Assembly (NCBI RefSeq): GCF_014697415.1
Contig: NZ_JACJRT010000007.1
Span: 124,001 to 188,000 of the forward strand
Reading direction: 5' to 3'
Length of the DNA stretch: 64,000 bases
Source: Cyanobium sp. FACHB-13342
Lineage (GTDB): Bacteria; Cyanobacteriota; Cyanobacteriia; PCC-6307; Cyanobiaceae
Shown piece after piece: positions 27,902 to 36,766 of the stretch. Within the stretch, counting starts at the first letter, position 1. Each line of letters opens with the position of its first letter. A program made the translations under genes and the position numbers. The notes beneath the pieces are model-generated. The model was given only the letters and a program-made list of their open reading frames with translations, had not been told where the DNA came from and did not search any database.

Positions 27902-28606
27902 TCAGGCCACCAGCTCCAGCAGTCCCATCAGCCCGCCGGCCAGGGGGCGATGGTGCGCCGCACGGAAGCCGGCCTCCAGGGCCAGGGCTTGCTGCTGAGG
28001 GCCGGTGGGAAAACGCTGCAAGCTCTCCTCCAGGTAGGCGTAATGCTCCGGGATGCCGAAGCGTTCCGCGGTGGGCACCACCAGACGGCGCAGGTAGAAG
28101 CGCTGAAAGGCGGCCACGCCGCCGCTGGGTCGGTTGAAATCGAGCACCGCCGCCCGGCCGCCATCGCGCAGTACCCGCCGCAACTCCACCAGGCCCGCCC
28201 CTGGGTCGGCCAGGTTGCGCAGGCCGTAGGCGATGGCGGCACCATCCCAACGGCCAGGCGCCAAGCCGGTGGCCAGGGCATCGCCCTGCTGCCAGCGCAC
28301 GGGCAACCAGGGCTGCAACGCCGCACGCCGGGCCGCCACAGCCAGGGGCGCTGCCGCCGCATCGAGACCCAGCACCGATCCCCCGGGTCGCACCCGGGAT
28401 GCCAGCACCAGGGCCAGATCACCGGTGCCGCAGCAGAGATCCAGCAGCTGCTGCCCGGGCCGGGGTTGCAACCAGGCGACGGCCTGGCGCTTCCAAAGCC
28501 GATGGAGGCCGAAGCTGAGCCAATCGTTGAGCTGGTCGTAGCGCGGGGCGATCTGCTCAAACAGCTCCTGAACCGCCGCCGGATCGCCGGGCCTAAAGCT
28601 GCCCAT
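27902..28606 (-). CDS. menG: Demethylphylloquinone / demethylmenaquinone methyltransferase (234 aa)
   Basis: SAM-dependent UbiE/COQ5 family enzyme. AVQELFEQIAPRYDQLNDWLSFGLHRLWKR is the family N-terminus, motif I is LLDLCCGTGDLALVLA, and RWDGAAIAYGLRNLADP and LRDGGRAAVLDFNRP follow. In cyanobacteria it performs the last methylation of phylloquinone, the A1 cofactor of photosystem I. The ATG at 28606 (MGSFRPGD) is preferred over 28621 because the upstream five residues are not conserved. It overlaps the upstream membrane-protein gene by 14 bases. Confidence 0.92.
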   Translation of the reverse strand: MGSFRPGDPAAVQELFEQIAPRYDQLNDWLSFGLHRLWKRQAVAWLQPRPGQQLLDLCCGTGDLALVLASRVRPGGSVLGLDAAAAPLAVAARRAALQPWLPVRWQQGDALATGLAPGRWDGAAIAYGLRNLADPGAGLVELRRVLRDGGRAAVLDFNRPSGGVAAFQRFYLRRLVVPTAERFGIPEHYAYLEESLQRFPTGPQQQALALEAGFRAAHHRPLAGGLMGLLELVA

Positions 28607-28901
28607 CCCAGGGCAACACAATGGAATCCAGGCTCACACCGGAATCGGCAGGCAAGGGCGGTAGCAGGCCGCGGGCTTCGAGGCGGCCGGGGCTGGTGAA
28701 GGTGAGCACCATCACCGTGGCCAACCCCACGGCGGCGGAGCACACCATGCAGCCGGCGAGCATCAGCGAAAACTCACGCCGGTCGTTGGCGGCCTGCATC
28801 AACTGCAGGGCCCAGGCCACCAAGGCCACCACGCCCGCCACCATGCCCAGGGCGATCGCAGTGGAAGCGGGGGGAGGGAGGGCAGGCAGGGCGGTGAACA
28901 C
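28593..28901 (-). CDS. Small membrane protein (102 aa), unknown function
   Basis: Two membrane helices (AIALGMVAGVVALVAWALQLM and LMLAGCMVCSAAVGLATVMVL) are separated by the polar loop QAANDRREFS. The C-terminal tail is polar. The gene overlaps the menG start by 14 bases, so it is co-transcribed with menG and lies just downstream of hisF. No family is recognised. Confidence 0.7.
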   Translation of the reverse strand: MFTALPALPPPASTAIALGMVAGVVALVAWALQLMQAANDRREFSLMLAGCMVCSAAVGLATVMVLTFTSPGRLEARGLLPPLPADSGVSLDSIVLPWDGQL

Positions 28902-28961
28902 CGGACGGAAACAGGGCAGGAAGCAGGCCTCGACGGGGCTCTTATCGAGATGTTACAAGCG

Positions 28962-29759
28962 TTAACAAGCCGACGTGGGCGACAGGGCGAGCGGCCGGAT
29001 CGGTAGACCACGGCTCAACAACTCGGTTTTGATCGCCTCCACGGTGAGCACCCCGTCATGGAGCAACGAGGCCAACAGGGCGGCGGAGGCGTGGCCGCCC
29101 TCGGGGCCGGGATCGAGGGCCTCGGCGAGGTGGTCGATGCAGCCGGCACCACCCGAAGCGATCACCGGCACCTCCACCGCATCGGCCACCGCCCGGGTGA
29201 GGTCGAGGGCGTAGCCGGCCTGGGTGCCATCGCCATCCATGGAGGTGAGCAGGATCTCGCCCGCCCCCCGGGCCACCACCTGCCGGGCCCAGGCCACCGC
29301 ATCGAGGCCCGTGTTCTCGCGACCACCCTTGACATACACATCCCATCCCCCACCAGCGCGGGCCCGGGCATCGATCGCCACGACGATGCACTGGCAGCCG
29401 AAGCGCTCGGCCCCGCGGTCCACCAACTCCGGATCGCGCACGGCCGAGGAGTTGAGGCTCACCTTGTCGGCGCCGGCCCGCAGCAGCGCGGTGATGCCCT
29501 CAACGCTGCTGATGCCACCCCCCACGGTGAAGGGGATGGTGACGGCCTCTGCGGTGCGCCGCACCAAGTCCACCAGGGTGCCGCGGCCCTGGTGGCTGGC
29601 GGCGATGTCGAGGAACACGAGTTCATCGGCACCGGCGGCGCTGTAGCGGCAGGCCAGCTCCACCGGGTCGCCGGCATCCCGCAACCCCACGAAGTTCACG
29701 CCCTTCACCACCCGGCCATCGGCCACGTCGAGACAGGGAATGATCCGCTTGGCAACCAT
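28962..29759 (-). CDS. hisF: Imidazole glycerol phosphate synthase subunit HisF (265 aa)
   Basis: Cyclase half of the HisH-HisF enzyme of histidine synthesis. The TIM barrel begins [22 protein letters not shown] with the catalytic Asp in CLDV. The phosphate-binding motif FTVGGGISS is near residue 80, [10 protein letters not shown] follows, the second catalytic Asp is in [12 protein letters not shown], and the second phosphate motif is [14 protein letters not shown] short Leu/Pro-rich tail is added at the C-terminus. It diverges from petP across 57 bases. Confidence 0.97.
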   Translation of the reverse strand: MVAKRIIPCLDVADGRVVKGVNFVGLRDAGDPVELACRYSAAGADELVFLDIAASHQGRGTLVDLVRRTAEAVTIPFTVGGGISSVEGITALLRAGADKVSLNSSAVRDPELVDRGAERFGCQCIVVAIDARARAGGGWDVYVKGGRENTGLDAVAWARQVVARGAGEILLTSMDGDGTQAGYALDLTRAVADAVEVPVIASGGAGCIDHLAEALDPGPEGGHASAALLASLLHDGVLTVEAIKTELLSRGLPIRPLALSPTSAC

Positions 29760-29816
29760 GACCGGAAGCTCCGTTGGGCACTGTTAATGTTGCGCCACTT
29801 TCCAGTCGCGCCGGCC

Positions 29817-30032
29817 ATGTCCCAGGCTGCCACCATCAACATCGGCTCGAAGGTGCGGGTCACCCGGGTGCGCGACCGCATCTCCACGGAGATGGTGGAT
29901 TCGCTCAAGGCCGATTCCACGGGCACGGTGACCGGCTTCCGCACCGTGGACGGCAAGGGCATCGGCGTGGTGGTGGAGCTGAGCGGTGGCCAGACCGCCT
30001 GGTTCTTCGACGACGAAATCACCCTCGCCTGA
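29817..30032 (+). CDS. petP: PetP-like cytochrome b6f small subunit (DUF2862, 71 aa)
   Basis: A small soluble beta-rich protein with an SH3-like pattern: INIGSKVRVTRVRDRISTEMVDSLK, TGTVTGFRTVDGKGIGVVVELS, TAWFFDDEITLA. It matches the cyanobacterial DUF2862 family that includes PetP (ssr2998-like), a peripheral subunit of cytochrome b6f involved in electron-transport regulation. ATG at 29817 gives the usual length; longer in-frame extensions upstream are antisense to hisF. A TTAATG sequence 30 bases upstream may be a -10 element. It is followed 11 bases later by chlG, consistent with a photosynthesis mini-operon. Confidence 0.85.
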   Translation: MSQAATINIGSKVRVTRVRDRISTEMVDSLKADSTGTVTGFRTVDGKGIGVVVELSGGQTAWFFDDEITLA

Positions 30033-30043
30033 GGCCTAAGCCG

Positions 30044-31024
30044 TTGAGCAACAGCCCCAATCCCGAAGCGGCCAGCGGCGCCGGAGCCCGCCAGCTGCTG
30101 GGCATGAAGGGTGCCAGCGGCACCAGCTCGATCTGGAAGATCCGGCTGCAGCTGATGAAGCCGGTCACTTGGATCCCCCTGATCTGGGGGGTGCTGTGCG
30201 GCGCCGCGGCGTCGGGAAACTTCCACTGGACCCTGCCGGAGGTGGGCGCTTCGATCGCCTGCATGCTGATGAGCGGCCCCCTGCTGGCCGGCTACACCCA
30301 GACGATCAACGACTACTACGACCGCGACATCGACGCGATCAACGAGCCCTACCGGCCCATTCCCTCCGGGGCCATTCCCCTCGGCCAGGTAAAGGCCCAG
30401 ATCTGGATCCTGCTGCTGGCTGGCCTCGGCGTGGCCTACGGCCTGGATCTCTGGGCAGGCCACAGCACGCCGGTGGTGTTTCTGCTGGCCCTGGGCGGCT
30501 CCTTTGTGAGCTTCATCTATTCGGCCCCTCCCCTGAAGCTGAAGCAGAACGGCTGGCTGGGCAATTACGCCCTGGGTGCCAGCTACATCGCCCTGCCCTG
30601 GTGGGCCGGCCAGGCGCTGTTTGGCCAGCTCACCTGGACCACCGCGATCCTCACCCTGGCCTATTCCCTGGCGGGGCTCGGCATCGCCGTGGTGAACGAC
30701 TTCAAGAGCGTGGAGGGCGATCGGGCCCTGGGCCTGCAGAGCCTGCCGGTGGTGTTCGGCATCGAGAAGGCCAGCTGGATCAGCGCCGGCATGATCGATG
30801 TGTTTCAACTGGCCATGGTGGCCGTGCTGATCGCGATCGGCCAGCACTTCGCCGCGGTGCTGCTGGTGCTGCTGATCATTCCCCAGATCACCTTCCAGGA
30901 CATCTGGCTGCTGCGCGATCCGGTGGCCTTCGACGTGAAATACCAGGCCAGCGCCCAGCCGTTCCTGGTGCTGGGGATGCTGGTGACGGCCCTGGCGATC
31001 GGCCACAGCGTGCTGGTTGCCTGA
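30044..31024 (+). CDS. chlG: Chlorophyll synthase (326 aa)
   Basis: UbiA-family prenyltransferase that esterifies chlorophyllide with phytyl or geranylgeranyl diphosphate in the thylakoid membrane. The diphosphate-binding motif is INDYYDRDIDAINEPYRPIP near residue 95. The second Asp-rich region VVNDFKSVEGDRALGLQSLP is near residue 220. Eight to nine hydrophobic helices are present. Start TTG at 30044 is used because no ATG precedes the conserved KGASGTSSIWKIRLQLMKP. It follows petP by 11 bases, and its stop overlaps the next gene by 8 bases. Confidence 0.95.
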   Translation: MSNSPNPEAASGAGARQLLGMKGASGTSSIWKIRLQLMKPVTWIPLIWGVLCGAAASGNFHWTLPEVGASIACMLMSGPLLAGYTQTINDYYDRDIDAINEPYRPIPSGAIPLGQVKAQIWILLLAGLGVAYGLDLWAGHSTPVVFLLALGGSFVSFIYSAPPLKLKQNGWLGNYALGASYIALPWWAGQALFGQLTWTTAILTLAYSLAGLGIAVVNDFKSVEGDRALGLQSLPVVFGIEKASWISAGMIDVFQLAMVAVLIAIGQHFAAVLLVLLIIPQITFQDIWLLRDPVAFDVKYQASAQPFLVLGMLVTALAIGHSVLVA

Positions 31025-33155
31025 GGTGGGCCGCCCCGGCACCAAGGCCGCTCCCAAGGCCCCAAGCCAACTGCGGCGCACCAATCTGGTGGGGGTGGGG
31101 GTGCTGGCGGCCCTGCTCGGGGGCGGCGTGGCCTGCGGTCAGGCGGCCCTGGTGGCGGGCTTTGACAGCCTGCTGCCGGACGCCCGCGGCATCAACCACT
31201 TCAACCGCCCCGGCACCCTGACGATCCTCTCGGCCGATGGCCAGGTGGTGCACAAGATCGGGCCGGTGACCCGCGAAAAGCTCACCCCCGAAACCCTGCC
31301 GGCCCTGGTGGAGGAGGCCTTCATCGCCGCCGAAGACCGGCGTTTTTACCAGCACGATGGCATCGACCCGGTGGGCATTGGCCGGGCCCTGGTGCGCAAC
31401 ATCACCCAGCGGTCGGTGGAGGAAGGGGCCAGCACGATCACCCAGCAGCTGGCCCGCACGGTGTTCCTCAGCCAGGACCGCACCCTGGTGCGCAAGGTGA
31501 AGGAGGCGGCCCTGGCCGGCAAGCTCGAGCGCCAGCTGAGCAAGCGCCAGATCCTCACCGAATACCTCAATGTGGTGTATCTGGGCTCGAGTGCCTATGG
31601 CGTGGCCGATGCGGCCTGGGTGTACTTCTCGAAATCCCCCGACCAGCTCAACCTCGCCGAAGCGGCCCTGATCGCCGGGCTGCCTCCGGCCCCCTCGGTG
31701 TATTCACCGCTGGTGAACCCCGACCTGGCCCTGGAGCGCCGGGCCGTGGTGCTGCGCCGCATGCAGGAGGCGGGCTTCATCAGTGAGGCGGAGCAGCTGC
31801 AGGCCCAGGCTTCTCCCCTGCAGTTGAAGCCTGCGGAGCCCAAATACTGGGATAGCCAGGCCCCCTGGTTCAGCAGCTGGGTGCAGCAGGAACTACCGAG
31901 CGTGCTCACCAAGGAGCAGCTGGAGGTAGGCGGCCTGACGGTGCGCAGCAGCGTGAATCTGGCCTGGCAGGGCCAGGCCCAGAAGGCGATCGACACCTAT
32001 GCCACCGGCGGCATGGAAGGGGCCCTGGTGGCGATGGAACCGGGCACCGGCCTGGTGCGGGCGATGGTGGGCGGCACCGACTTCAAGACCAGCCAGTTCA
32101 ACCGGGCAGCCCAGGCCCTGCGCTCCCCCGGCTCCACCTTCAAGCTGTTCGTGTATTTGACGGCGCTGAAGGAGGGGATGCTGCCGGAGCGGGTGTTCCG
32201 CGATTCGGCCCGCTGCTTCGCCGGCTACTGCCCGAAAAACTTCGGCAACCGCTACATGGGCGCGGTGTCGATGGTGGTGGCCCTGCAGAACTCGCTCAAC
32301 ACCGTGGCGGTGGCACTGCTGCAGGAGCTGGGCTTCGAGAAGGTGATCGACACGGCCAAGAGCCTGGGCATCACGCGGGAGATGGGGCGGTTCTACCCGA
32401 TGGCCCTGGGGGCCTATGAGCAGACCGTGGTGGACATGACCGCGGCCTATGCGGCCATTAACAACGGCGGCATCTATGTGAAGCCCACACCGTTCGAGGA
32501 GATCCTTGGCCCCGATGGTGAGCTGCTCTGGAGCCGTCGGGTGGATGGCGATGCTGGCCGGCGCGCCGTGAGCAGCGACATCGCCGCCATGATGCTGTGG
32601 ATGCTGCAGCGGGCGGTGCAGTCGGGCACCGGCGGTGGGGCGGCCCTGCCCGATCGGCCCGTGGCGGGCAAAACCGGCACGTCTGAGGGGGGCCGGGATC
32701 TGTGGTTCATCGGCTCCATCCCCCAGCTCACCACCGGGGTGTGGCTGGGCTACGACAGCAGCCGCGAAACCAAGAACACCAGTGTGGTGGCCACCTACGC
32801 CTGGCGGGCCTTCATGGCGCCGATCAGCAAGGACCTGCCGGTGCGCCAGTTCCCGCCGAGGCCCCTGCTGCAGGACAGCTACAAGCCGGGCCGCAAGAGC
32901 CCATTCCGCCGCAACGACGGCCCGCCCCCCAACACCCCCCCGCGGGACGCCGCGCCCCAGCCTTGGGATCTCGATCCCACCCCCAGCGTTGAGGAGCGCC
33001 CCGCCGACGGCAGCGGCGCCCCCGCCGCTCCGGCCCCCAGCCCCGCCGCTCCCCAGGCCGCTGCGCCCAGCGAACCGGCGCCGGCCCCCGGCCCGGCTAC
33101 GCCCCCCCCGCTGGACGCGCCGCCGCCGCCGGTGGTGGCGCCACCACTGCCTTAA
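31017..33155 (+). CDS. Class A penicillin-binding protein (712 aa)
   Basis: Bifunctional peptidoglycan glycosyltransferase / transpeptidase. A short cytoplasmic N-terminus and a membrane anchor (VGVGVLAALLGGGVACGQAA) are followed by a GT51 domain with AAEDRRFYQHDGID and GASTITQQLARTVFL. The transpeptidase domain has SPGSTFKLFVY (SxxK), QNSLNTVAV (SxN) and AGKTGTSEGG (KTG). The last 90 residues are a Pro/Ala-rich low-complexity tail. Start TTG at 31017 overlaps chlG; GTG at 31026 is an alternative. Cyanobacteria have several class A PBPs, so I do not assign a specific gene name. Confidence 0.93.
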   Translation: MPEVGRPGTKAAPKAPSQLRRTNLVGVGVLAALLGGGVACGQAALVAGFDSLLPDARGINHFNRPGTLTILSADGQVVHKIGPVTREKLTPETLPALVEEAFIAAEDRRFYQHDGIDPVGIGRALVRNITQRSVEEGASTITQQLARTVFLSQDRTLVRKVKEAALAGKLERQLSKRQILTEYLNVVYLGSSAYGVADAAWVYFSKSPDQLNLAEAALIAGLPPAPSVYSPLVNPDLALERRAVVLRRMQEAGFISEAEQLQAQASPLQLKPAEPKYWDSQAPWFSSWVQQELPSVLTKEQLEVGGLTVRSSVNLAWQGQAQKAIDTYATGGMEGALVAMEPGTGLVRAMVGGTDFKTSQFNRAAQALRSPGSTFKLFVYLTALKEGMLPERVFRDSARCFAGYCPKNFGNRYMGAVSMVVALQNSLNTVAVALLQELGFEKVIDTAKSLGITREMGRFYPMALGAYEQTVVDMTAAYAAINNGGIYVKPTPFEEILGPDGELLWSRRVDGDAGRRAVSSDIAAMMLWMLQRAVQSGTGGGAALPDRPVAGKTGTSEGGRDLWFIGSIPQLTTGVWLGYDSSRETKNTSVVATYAWRAFMAPISKDLPVRQFPPRPLLQDSYKPGRKSPFRRNDGPPPNTPPRDAAPQPWDLDPTPSVEERPADGSGAPAAPAPSPAAPQAAAPSEPAPAPGPATPPPLDAPPPPVVAPPLP

Positions 33156-33165
33156 AGCAGCAGCC

Positions 33166-34530
33166 CTAGCCGGGAGCTCCCGCCGGCGCCTGCAACCGGG
33201 CCGCGAAGAAGCCATCCCCCCCGGCAGGCCCCGGCCAGCGCTGCCACTGCTGGTGCCGCACCCAGCCGGGATGGTCGGCGAGGAAGGCCTCGATCAGCTC
33301 GCCATTTTCTGCCGGATGCACGGTGCAGGTGGCATACACCAGCTGGCCGGCCGGCTTGAGCAGGGGCAGCAGGGCCTCCAGCAACTGGCGTTGCAGCGCC
33401 ACCAGCTCACCGATCGCCTCAGGGGACAGCCGCCAGCGGGCATCGGCGTGCCGGGCCAGGGTGCCGAGGCCCGAGCAGGGTGCATCCAACAGGATGCGGT
33501 CGAACCAGCCGCGCCACTCCGGCTTCTGGGCCAGCAGTTCCGCCGCATCGGCGGCCAGGGTGTGGATGCTGTGCAGGCCGAGGCGGGCGGCGTTAACGCC
33601 CACCCGCCGCAACCGGCCCTCGGAACGATCCACGGCCCACACCTCGCCCTGGTCGCCCATCAGTTCGGCTAGGTGGGTGCTCTTGCCGCCGGGGGCGGCG
33701 CAGGCATCGAGGATCCGCTCGCCGGGCTGGGGATCAAGCAGCACGCCCACCGCCTGGGCAGCACGGTCTTGCACGCACCAGTGGCCCTCGGCATAGCCCG
33801 GCAGGGCGCGCAACTCACCGCTGCGGCCCAGGAGCGTGAGCCCGCCGGGCAGCTCCGGCAGGGGGGCCGCCTCGATGCCGGCGATGGTGAAGGCCTCCAA
33901 AGCACCAGCAGGCGTGGTGCGCAGGGGATTGACGCGCAGGTCGAGGGCGGGGGGCTGGTTGCAGGCCCGGCCGAAGGCTTCCGGATCAGGCCAGGTCAGC
34001 ACCAGCTCCGCCAACCAGGGGGGCAGGGAATGGCGCAGACCCAAGGCGGCGGCGGGATCGTCGGCGAGGGGGCCCAATCCGTCCCAGGGCTCAGGCCCGG
34101 CCCCCGCGCGCCGGCGCCCGCAGGCCCGCAGCAGGCCATTGGCCACCGGCGCAAGCCGGCCCAGCCCCCCCCGCTTGGCCAGCTCAACGGTGGTGCTCAC
34201 CGCCGCCGAGGCGGGCACCCGGCTGCTGAACAGCAGCTGGTAGAGCCCCAGGTGCAGCAGCCAGCGCAATTTGGGCGGCTGTCGGGCGGCGGGCACCTTG
34301 CCGAGGGCATCGAGCCAGGCATCCAGCAGGCGCCGCTGGCGGATGGCGCCGTAGGCCAGCTCGGTGGCCAGGGCGCGGTCGGCACCGTCGAGGGGATGGC
34401 GCTGCAGCTCCCGCTCCAGGGCCACGTCGGCATAGGCACCGCCGCCCACCGCCAGCAACACCTGCCAGGCCAGCTGGCGCGGCGCCAAACCAATGGCGCT
34501 CGACTCAGGGGTGGCGGCTGGCTGGGGCAT
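33166..34530 (-). CDS. rsmB: 16S rRNA (cytosine-967-C5)-methyltransferase RsmB/Sun (454 aa)
   Basis: An N-terminal NusB-like RNA-binding domain (residues about 15-150, with AIRQRRLLDAWLDAL and YQLLFSSRVPASAAVSTTVELAK) is joined to a C-terminal SAM-dependent methyltransferase. The cofactor motif is ILDACAAPGGKSTHLAELM. The motif DAPCSGLGTLARHADARW and the catalytic cysteine motif YATCTVHPAENGEL follow. Two conserved cysteines (PCS, ATCT) are the RNA m5C catalytic pair. ATG at 34530. It converges with the PBP gene, 10 bases apart, and ends 10 bases after the alkyltransferase-like gene on the same strand. Confidence 0.95.
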   Translation of the reverse strand: MPQPAATPESSAIGLAPRQLAWQVLLAVGGGAYADVALERELQRHPLDGADRALATELAYGAIRQRRLLDAWLDALGKVPAARQPPKLRWLLHLGLYQLLFSSRVPASAAVSTTVELAKRGGLGRLAPVANGLLRACGRRRAGAGPEPWDGLGPLADDPAAALGLRHSLPPWLAELVLTWPDPEAFGRACNQPPALDLRVNPLRTTPAGALEAFTIAGIEAAPLPELPGGLTLLGRSGELRALPGYAEGHWCVQDRAAQAVGVLLDPQPGERILDACAAPGGKSTHLAELMGDQGEVWAVDRSEGRLRRVGVNAARLGLHSIHTLAADAAELLAQKPEWRGWFDRILLDAPCSGLGTLARHADARWRLSPEAIGELVALQRQLLEALLPLLKPAGQLVYATCTVHPAENGELIEAFLADHPGWVRHQQWQRWPGPAGGDGFFAARLQAPAGAPG

Positions 34531-34540
34531 GGCTCCACAC

Positions 34541-34822
34541 CTAGCGCGGCTGCCAGCGGTGGCGGGCCAGGGGCAAGCGGCCGGCAGCGTCCACCGGGAT
34601 GCCCTCGGCCAGCAACAGCTCCCGTTGGATCCAGTCGCTGCCTTCGCGGCTGGGCGTGAAGCTGATCTGGCCGCGGGCATTCACCACCCGGTGCCAGGGA
34701 ATCGGCGAGGGCAGGGGCAGGCGGCGCAGGGCCCAACCCACCTGGCGCGCCGCACCCCAAACACCAATCAGCTCGGCGATCTGGCCGTAGGTGGCGAGCT
34801 GGCCCGGGGGGATCTGGGCCAC
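34541..34822 (-). CDS. MGMT-like / alkyltransferase-like protein (about 93 aa or longer), start uncertain
   Basis: The C-terminal DNA-binding domain of O6-alkylguanine-DNA alkyltransferases: IPPGQLATYGQIAELIGVWGAARQVGWALRR. The active-site motif reads PIPWHRVVN, with Trp in place of the acceptor Cys, as in ATL proteins that bind but do not repair alkylguanine and pass lesions to nucleotide excision repair. The open frame continues upstream as SFDQRVWDA, which homologues usually include, but no ATG, GTG or TTG exists in frame before that segment. GTG at 34822 is therefore the first usable start and would truncate the domain. An ATG exists in the +1 frame near 34865, so a frameshift or a non-standard start is possible. 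Divergent from trmH. Confidence 0.72.
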   Translation of the reverse strand: MAQIPPGQLATYGQIAELIGVWGAARQVGWALRRLPLPSPIPWHRVVNARGQISFTPSREGSDWIQRELLLAEGIPVDAAGRLPLARHRWQPR

Positions 34823-34861
34823 GGCATCCCATACCCTCTGATCAAAGGAGTGCTGCCGCCC

Positions 34862-35557
34862 ATGCCCCTGCTGCCCCGCCGCTTCGAGCGGCTCAAGGCC
34901 GTGCTCGATCGCCGCATGGGCGATCTCACCGTGGTGCTGGAGCACGTCGACAAACCCCACAACCTCTCGGCGATCCTGCGCAGCTGCGACGCCGTGGGGG
35001 TGCTGGAGGCCCATGTGGTGAGCCTGGCAGGCCGAACGCCCACCTTCAACTGCACGGCGAAGGGCAGCGAGAAGTGGGTGCCCCTGCACCGCCACAGCGA
35101 CGGCGACAGCGTGGCGCTGCTCACCCAGCTGAAGGCCCAGGGCTTCCGGCTCTATGGCACCGACCTCTCGGTGGAGGCGGTGGACTACCGCCAGTGCGAC
35201 TTCACCGGCCCCAGTGCGCTGGTGCTGGGGGCCGAGAAGTGGGGGCTGAGCGCGGCGGCGGCGGCGCTGGTGGACCAGCCGATCGTGATCCCGATGCAGG
35301 GCATGGTGCAGTCGCTGAACGTGAGCGTGGCCTGCGCCACCTTGCTGTTTGAAGCGCTGCGCCAGCGGCAGGCGGCCGGGGTGCTGCCGAGCCACGGCGA
35401 GGGGGTGCCAGCCGGGCGCTACGGGCCGTTGCTGTTTGAGTGGGCCTACCCGGAGGTGGCGGCCTGGTGCCGCAAGGAGGGGCGCCCCTACCCGGCCCTG
35501 GATGCGGAAGGCGCCATCAGCGAAACCCTGCCCCGCACGGTCAAGCTGCGCTACTGA
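34862..35557 (+). CDS. trmH: tRNA (guanosine-18-2'-O)-methyltransferase TrmH (231 aa)
   Basis: SPOUT-class methyltransferase with a C-terminal trefoil knot. Motif 1 is DKPHNLSAILRSCDAVG, motif 2 is ALVLGAEKWGLS, and motif 3 is IPMQGMVQSLNVSVACATLLFEA. Domain order and the C-terminal extension match TrmH rather than RlmB. ATG at 34862 has a strong ribosome-binding site (AAAGGAG) at 34844-34850. That site lies within the antisense N-terminus of the alkyltransferase-like gene. The 3' end overlaps a small convergent membrane-protein gene by 7 bases. Confidence 0.92.
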   Translation: MPLLPRRFERLKAVLDRRMGDLTVVLEHVDKPHNLSAILRSCDAVGVLEAHVVSLAGRTPTFNCTAKGSEKWVPLHRHSDGDSVALLTQLKAQGFRLYGTDLSVEAVDYRQCDFTGPSALVLGAEKWGLSAAAAALVDQPIVIPMQGMVQSLNVSVACATLLFEALRQRQAAGVLPSHGEGVPAGRYGPLLFEWAYPEVAAWCRKEGRPYPALDAEGAISETLPRTVKLRY

Positions 35558-35763
35558 AACCGGCGGGCACTGGGCAGCCACAGGGCCAGGCCGAGGGCAG
35601 CCAGCTCGAGGGGAATCTGGCGGCCGCCCAGCAACACCACGGCCAGGGCCACCGCAGCGATCAGCTTCTGGAACAGACTCCAGACGTCGTCGGCATTGGC
35701 GCTGCCGCTGCACCACAGGGCGGCCGCGACGGCCAGCAGGAGCAGATCCAACCACCAAGGCAT
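35551..35763 (-). CDS. Small membrane protein (70 aa)
   Basis: Two or three short hydrophobic segments: WLDLLLLAVAAALWCSGSA, KLIAAVALAVVLLGG and LELAALGLALWL. A polar stretch (NADDVWSLFQK) lies between the first two. The gene converges with trmH and is followed upstream by the ABC permease gene on the same strand 37 bases away. No family is recognised. It is likely real because the reading frame is coherent and fits neatly between genes. Confidence 0.6.
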   Translation of the reverse strand: MPWWLDLLLLAVAAALWCSGSANADDVWSLFQKLIAAVALAVVLLGGRQIPLELAALGLALWLPSARRFQ

Positions 35764-35800
35764 GGGTTCGACCTACGGCTGGATCAATTCTGGCGCGGCC

Positions 35801-36694
35801 TCAGGATCCTGTGCGCTGACCGGCGCCCCCACTGAGCCAGCTCTCAAGCCCTTCCCCCAGGAACGACAGGCCGAGCACCAGCACAAACAGGGCCAGCCCG
35901 GGATAGAGGGCCGTCCACCAGATGCCGGTGGGCACGGCGGTGAGGGCCTGCTGCAGGTCGCCGCCCCACTCCGGGATGGTTTCGGGCAGGCCCAGGCCCA
36001 GGAAACCCAGACCCCCCAGCACCAGCACCGCATCGGCGGCGTTGAGGGTGAGCAGCACCGGCACCGAGGTGATCACGTTGCGCAGCAGGTAGCGGCGCAG
36101 GATCCAGATCGGGCCAGCACCCAGCGAGCGGGCCGCCTCCACAAACAACTCCGCCTTCACCTGGGCCGTTTGGTTGCGCACCACCCGGAAGTACTGGGGG
36201 ATGTACACCACACACAGGGCGGCGGCGGCGTTGGGCAGGCCGCGGCCCAGCAGGAAGGCCAGCACCACCGAGAGCAGCAGCACGGGCAGGGTGTAGAGGG
36301 TATCCATGAGCAGCACCAGCACCCGATCCACCCAGCCGCCCAGGTAGCCGCTCACCATGCCCAGGGGCACCCCGATCACCAGGGCAATCACCAGGGCCAG
36401 CAGCACCACCTGCAGGGCCACGCCGCTGCCGGCGAGGGTGCGCACGCACACATCACGGCCCAGGCGATCGGTGCCGCACCAGTGCTCAAGAGACGGGGCG
36501 GCGTAGATCGGGTTTTGGAGGCCGGCATTGGGATCGGCCAACCAACCGGCGTGCACCAGCAGGGGTGTGAGCAGGGCCACCAGGGCGTAGGTCACCACGA
36601 TCACCAGACCCCAGCGGGCCATGCGACCCGAGAGGCTGGTGGCACGGCGAAGGGCGAAGCCTGCAAACACAGGGCCGGCGACAGCAATGGGCAC
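35801..36694 (-). CDS. ABC transporter permease, DppC/OppC type (297 aa)
   Basis: Inner-membrane permease of the peptide/nickel importer class. It has a DppC-like N-terminal domain (LVIVVTYALVALLTPLL), the conserved HWCGTDRLGRDVCVRTLAGSG, and the EAA-type loop VKAELFVEAARSLGAGPIWILRRYLLRNV. The end region LGLGLPETIPEWGGDLQQAL is typical of DppC. About six membrane helices are present. No DppB, ATPase or binding-protein gene is adjacent, so the partners must lie elsewhere, which is common in picocyanobacteria. An upstream ATG at 36725 is in another frame and not used. Confidence 0.9.
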   Translation of the reverse strand: MPIAVAGPVFAGFALRRATSLSGRMARWGLVIVVTYALVALLTPLLVHAGWLADPNAGLQNPIYAAPSLEHWCGTDRLGRDVCVRTLAGSGVALQVVLLALVIALVIGVPLGMVSGYLGGWVDRVLVLLMDTLYTLPVLLLSVVLAFLLGRGLPNAAAALCVVYIPQYFRVVRNQTAQVKAELFVEAARSLGAGPIWILRRYLLRNVITSVPVLLTLNAADAVLVLGGLGFLGLGLPETIPEWGGDLQQALTAVPTGIWWTALYPGLALFVLVLGLSFLGEGLESWLSGGAGQRTGS

Positions 36695-36750
36695 CAGTTG
36701 AGCAGAGACGGGGCTCCAGCGCCATGGCGAGCAGAGCTAACTTTGATGCT

Positions 36751-36765
36751 TGATGTCAAACATCA
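36751..36765 (+). promoter_or_regulatory. Palindromic operator candidate for the vapBC operon
   Basis: A perfect inverted repeat TGATGT-CAA-ACATCA lies immediately before the ATG of the antitoxin gene. Toxin-antitoxin operons of this type are autoregulated by the ribbon-helix-helix antitoxin binding palindromes at the start site, so this is a plausible operator. If translation starts at the alternative ATG at 36746, the repeat would be inside the coding region instead. Confidence 0.55.
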
Positions 36766-36766
36766 G

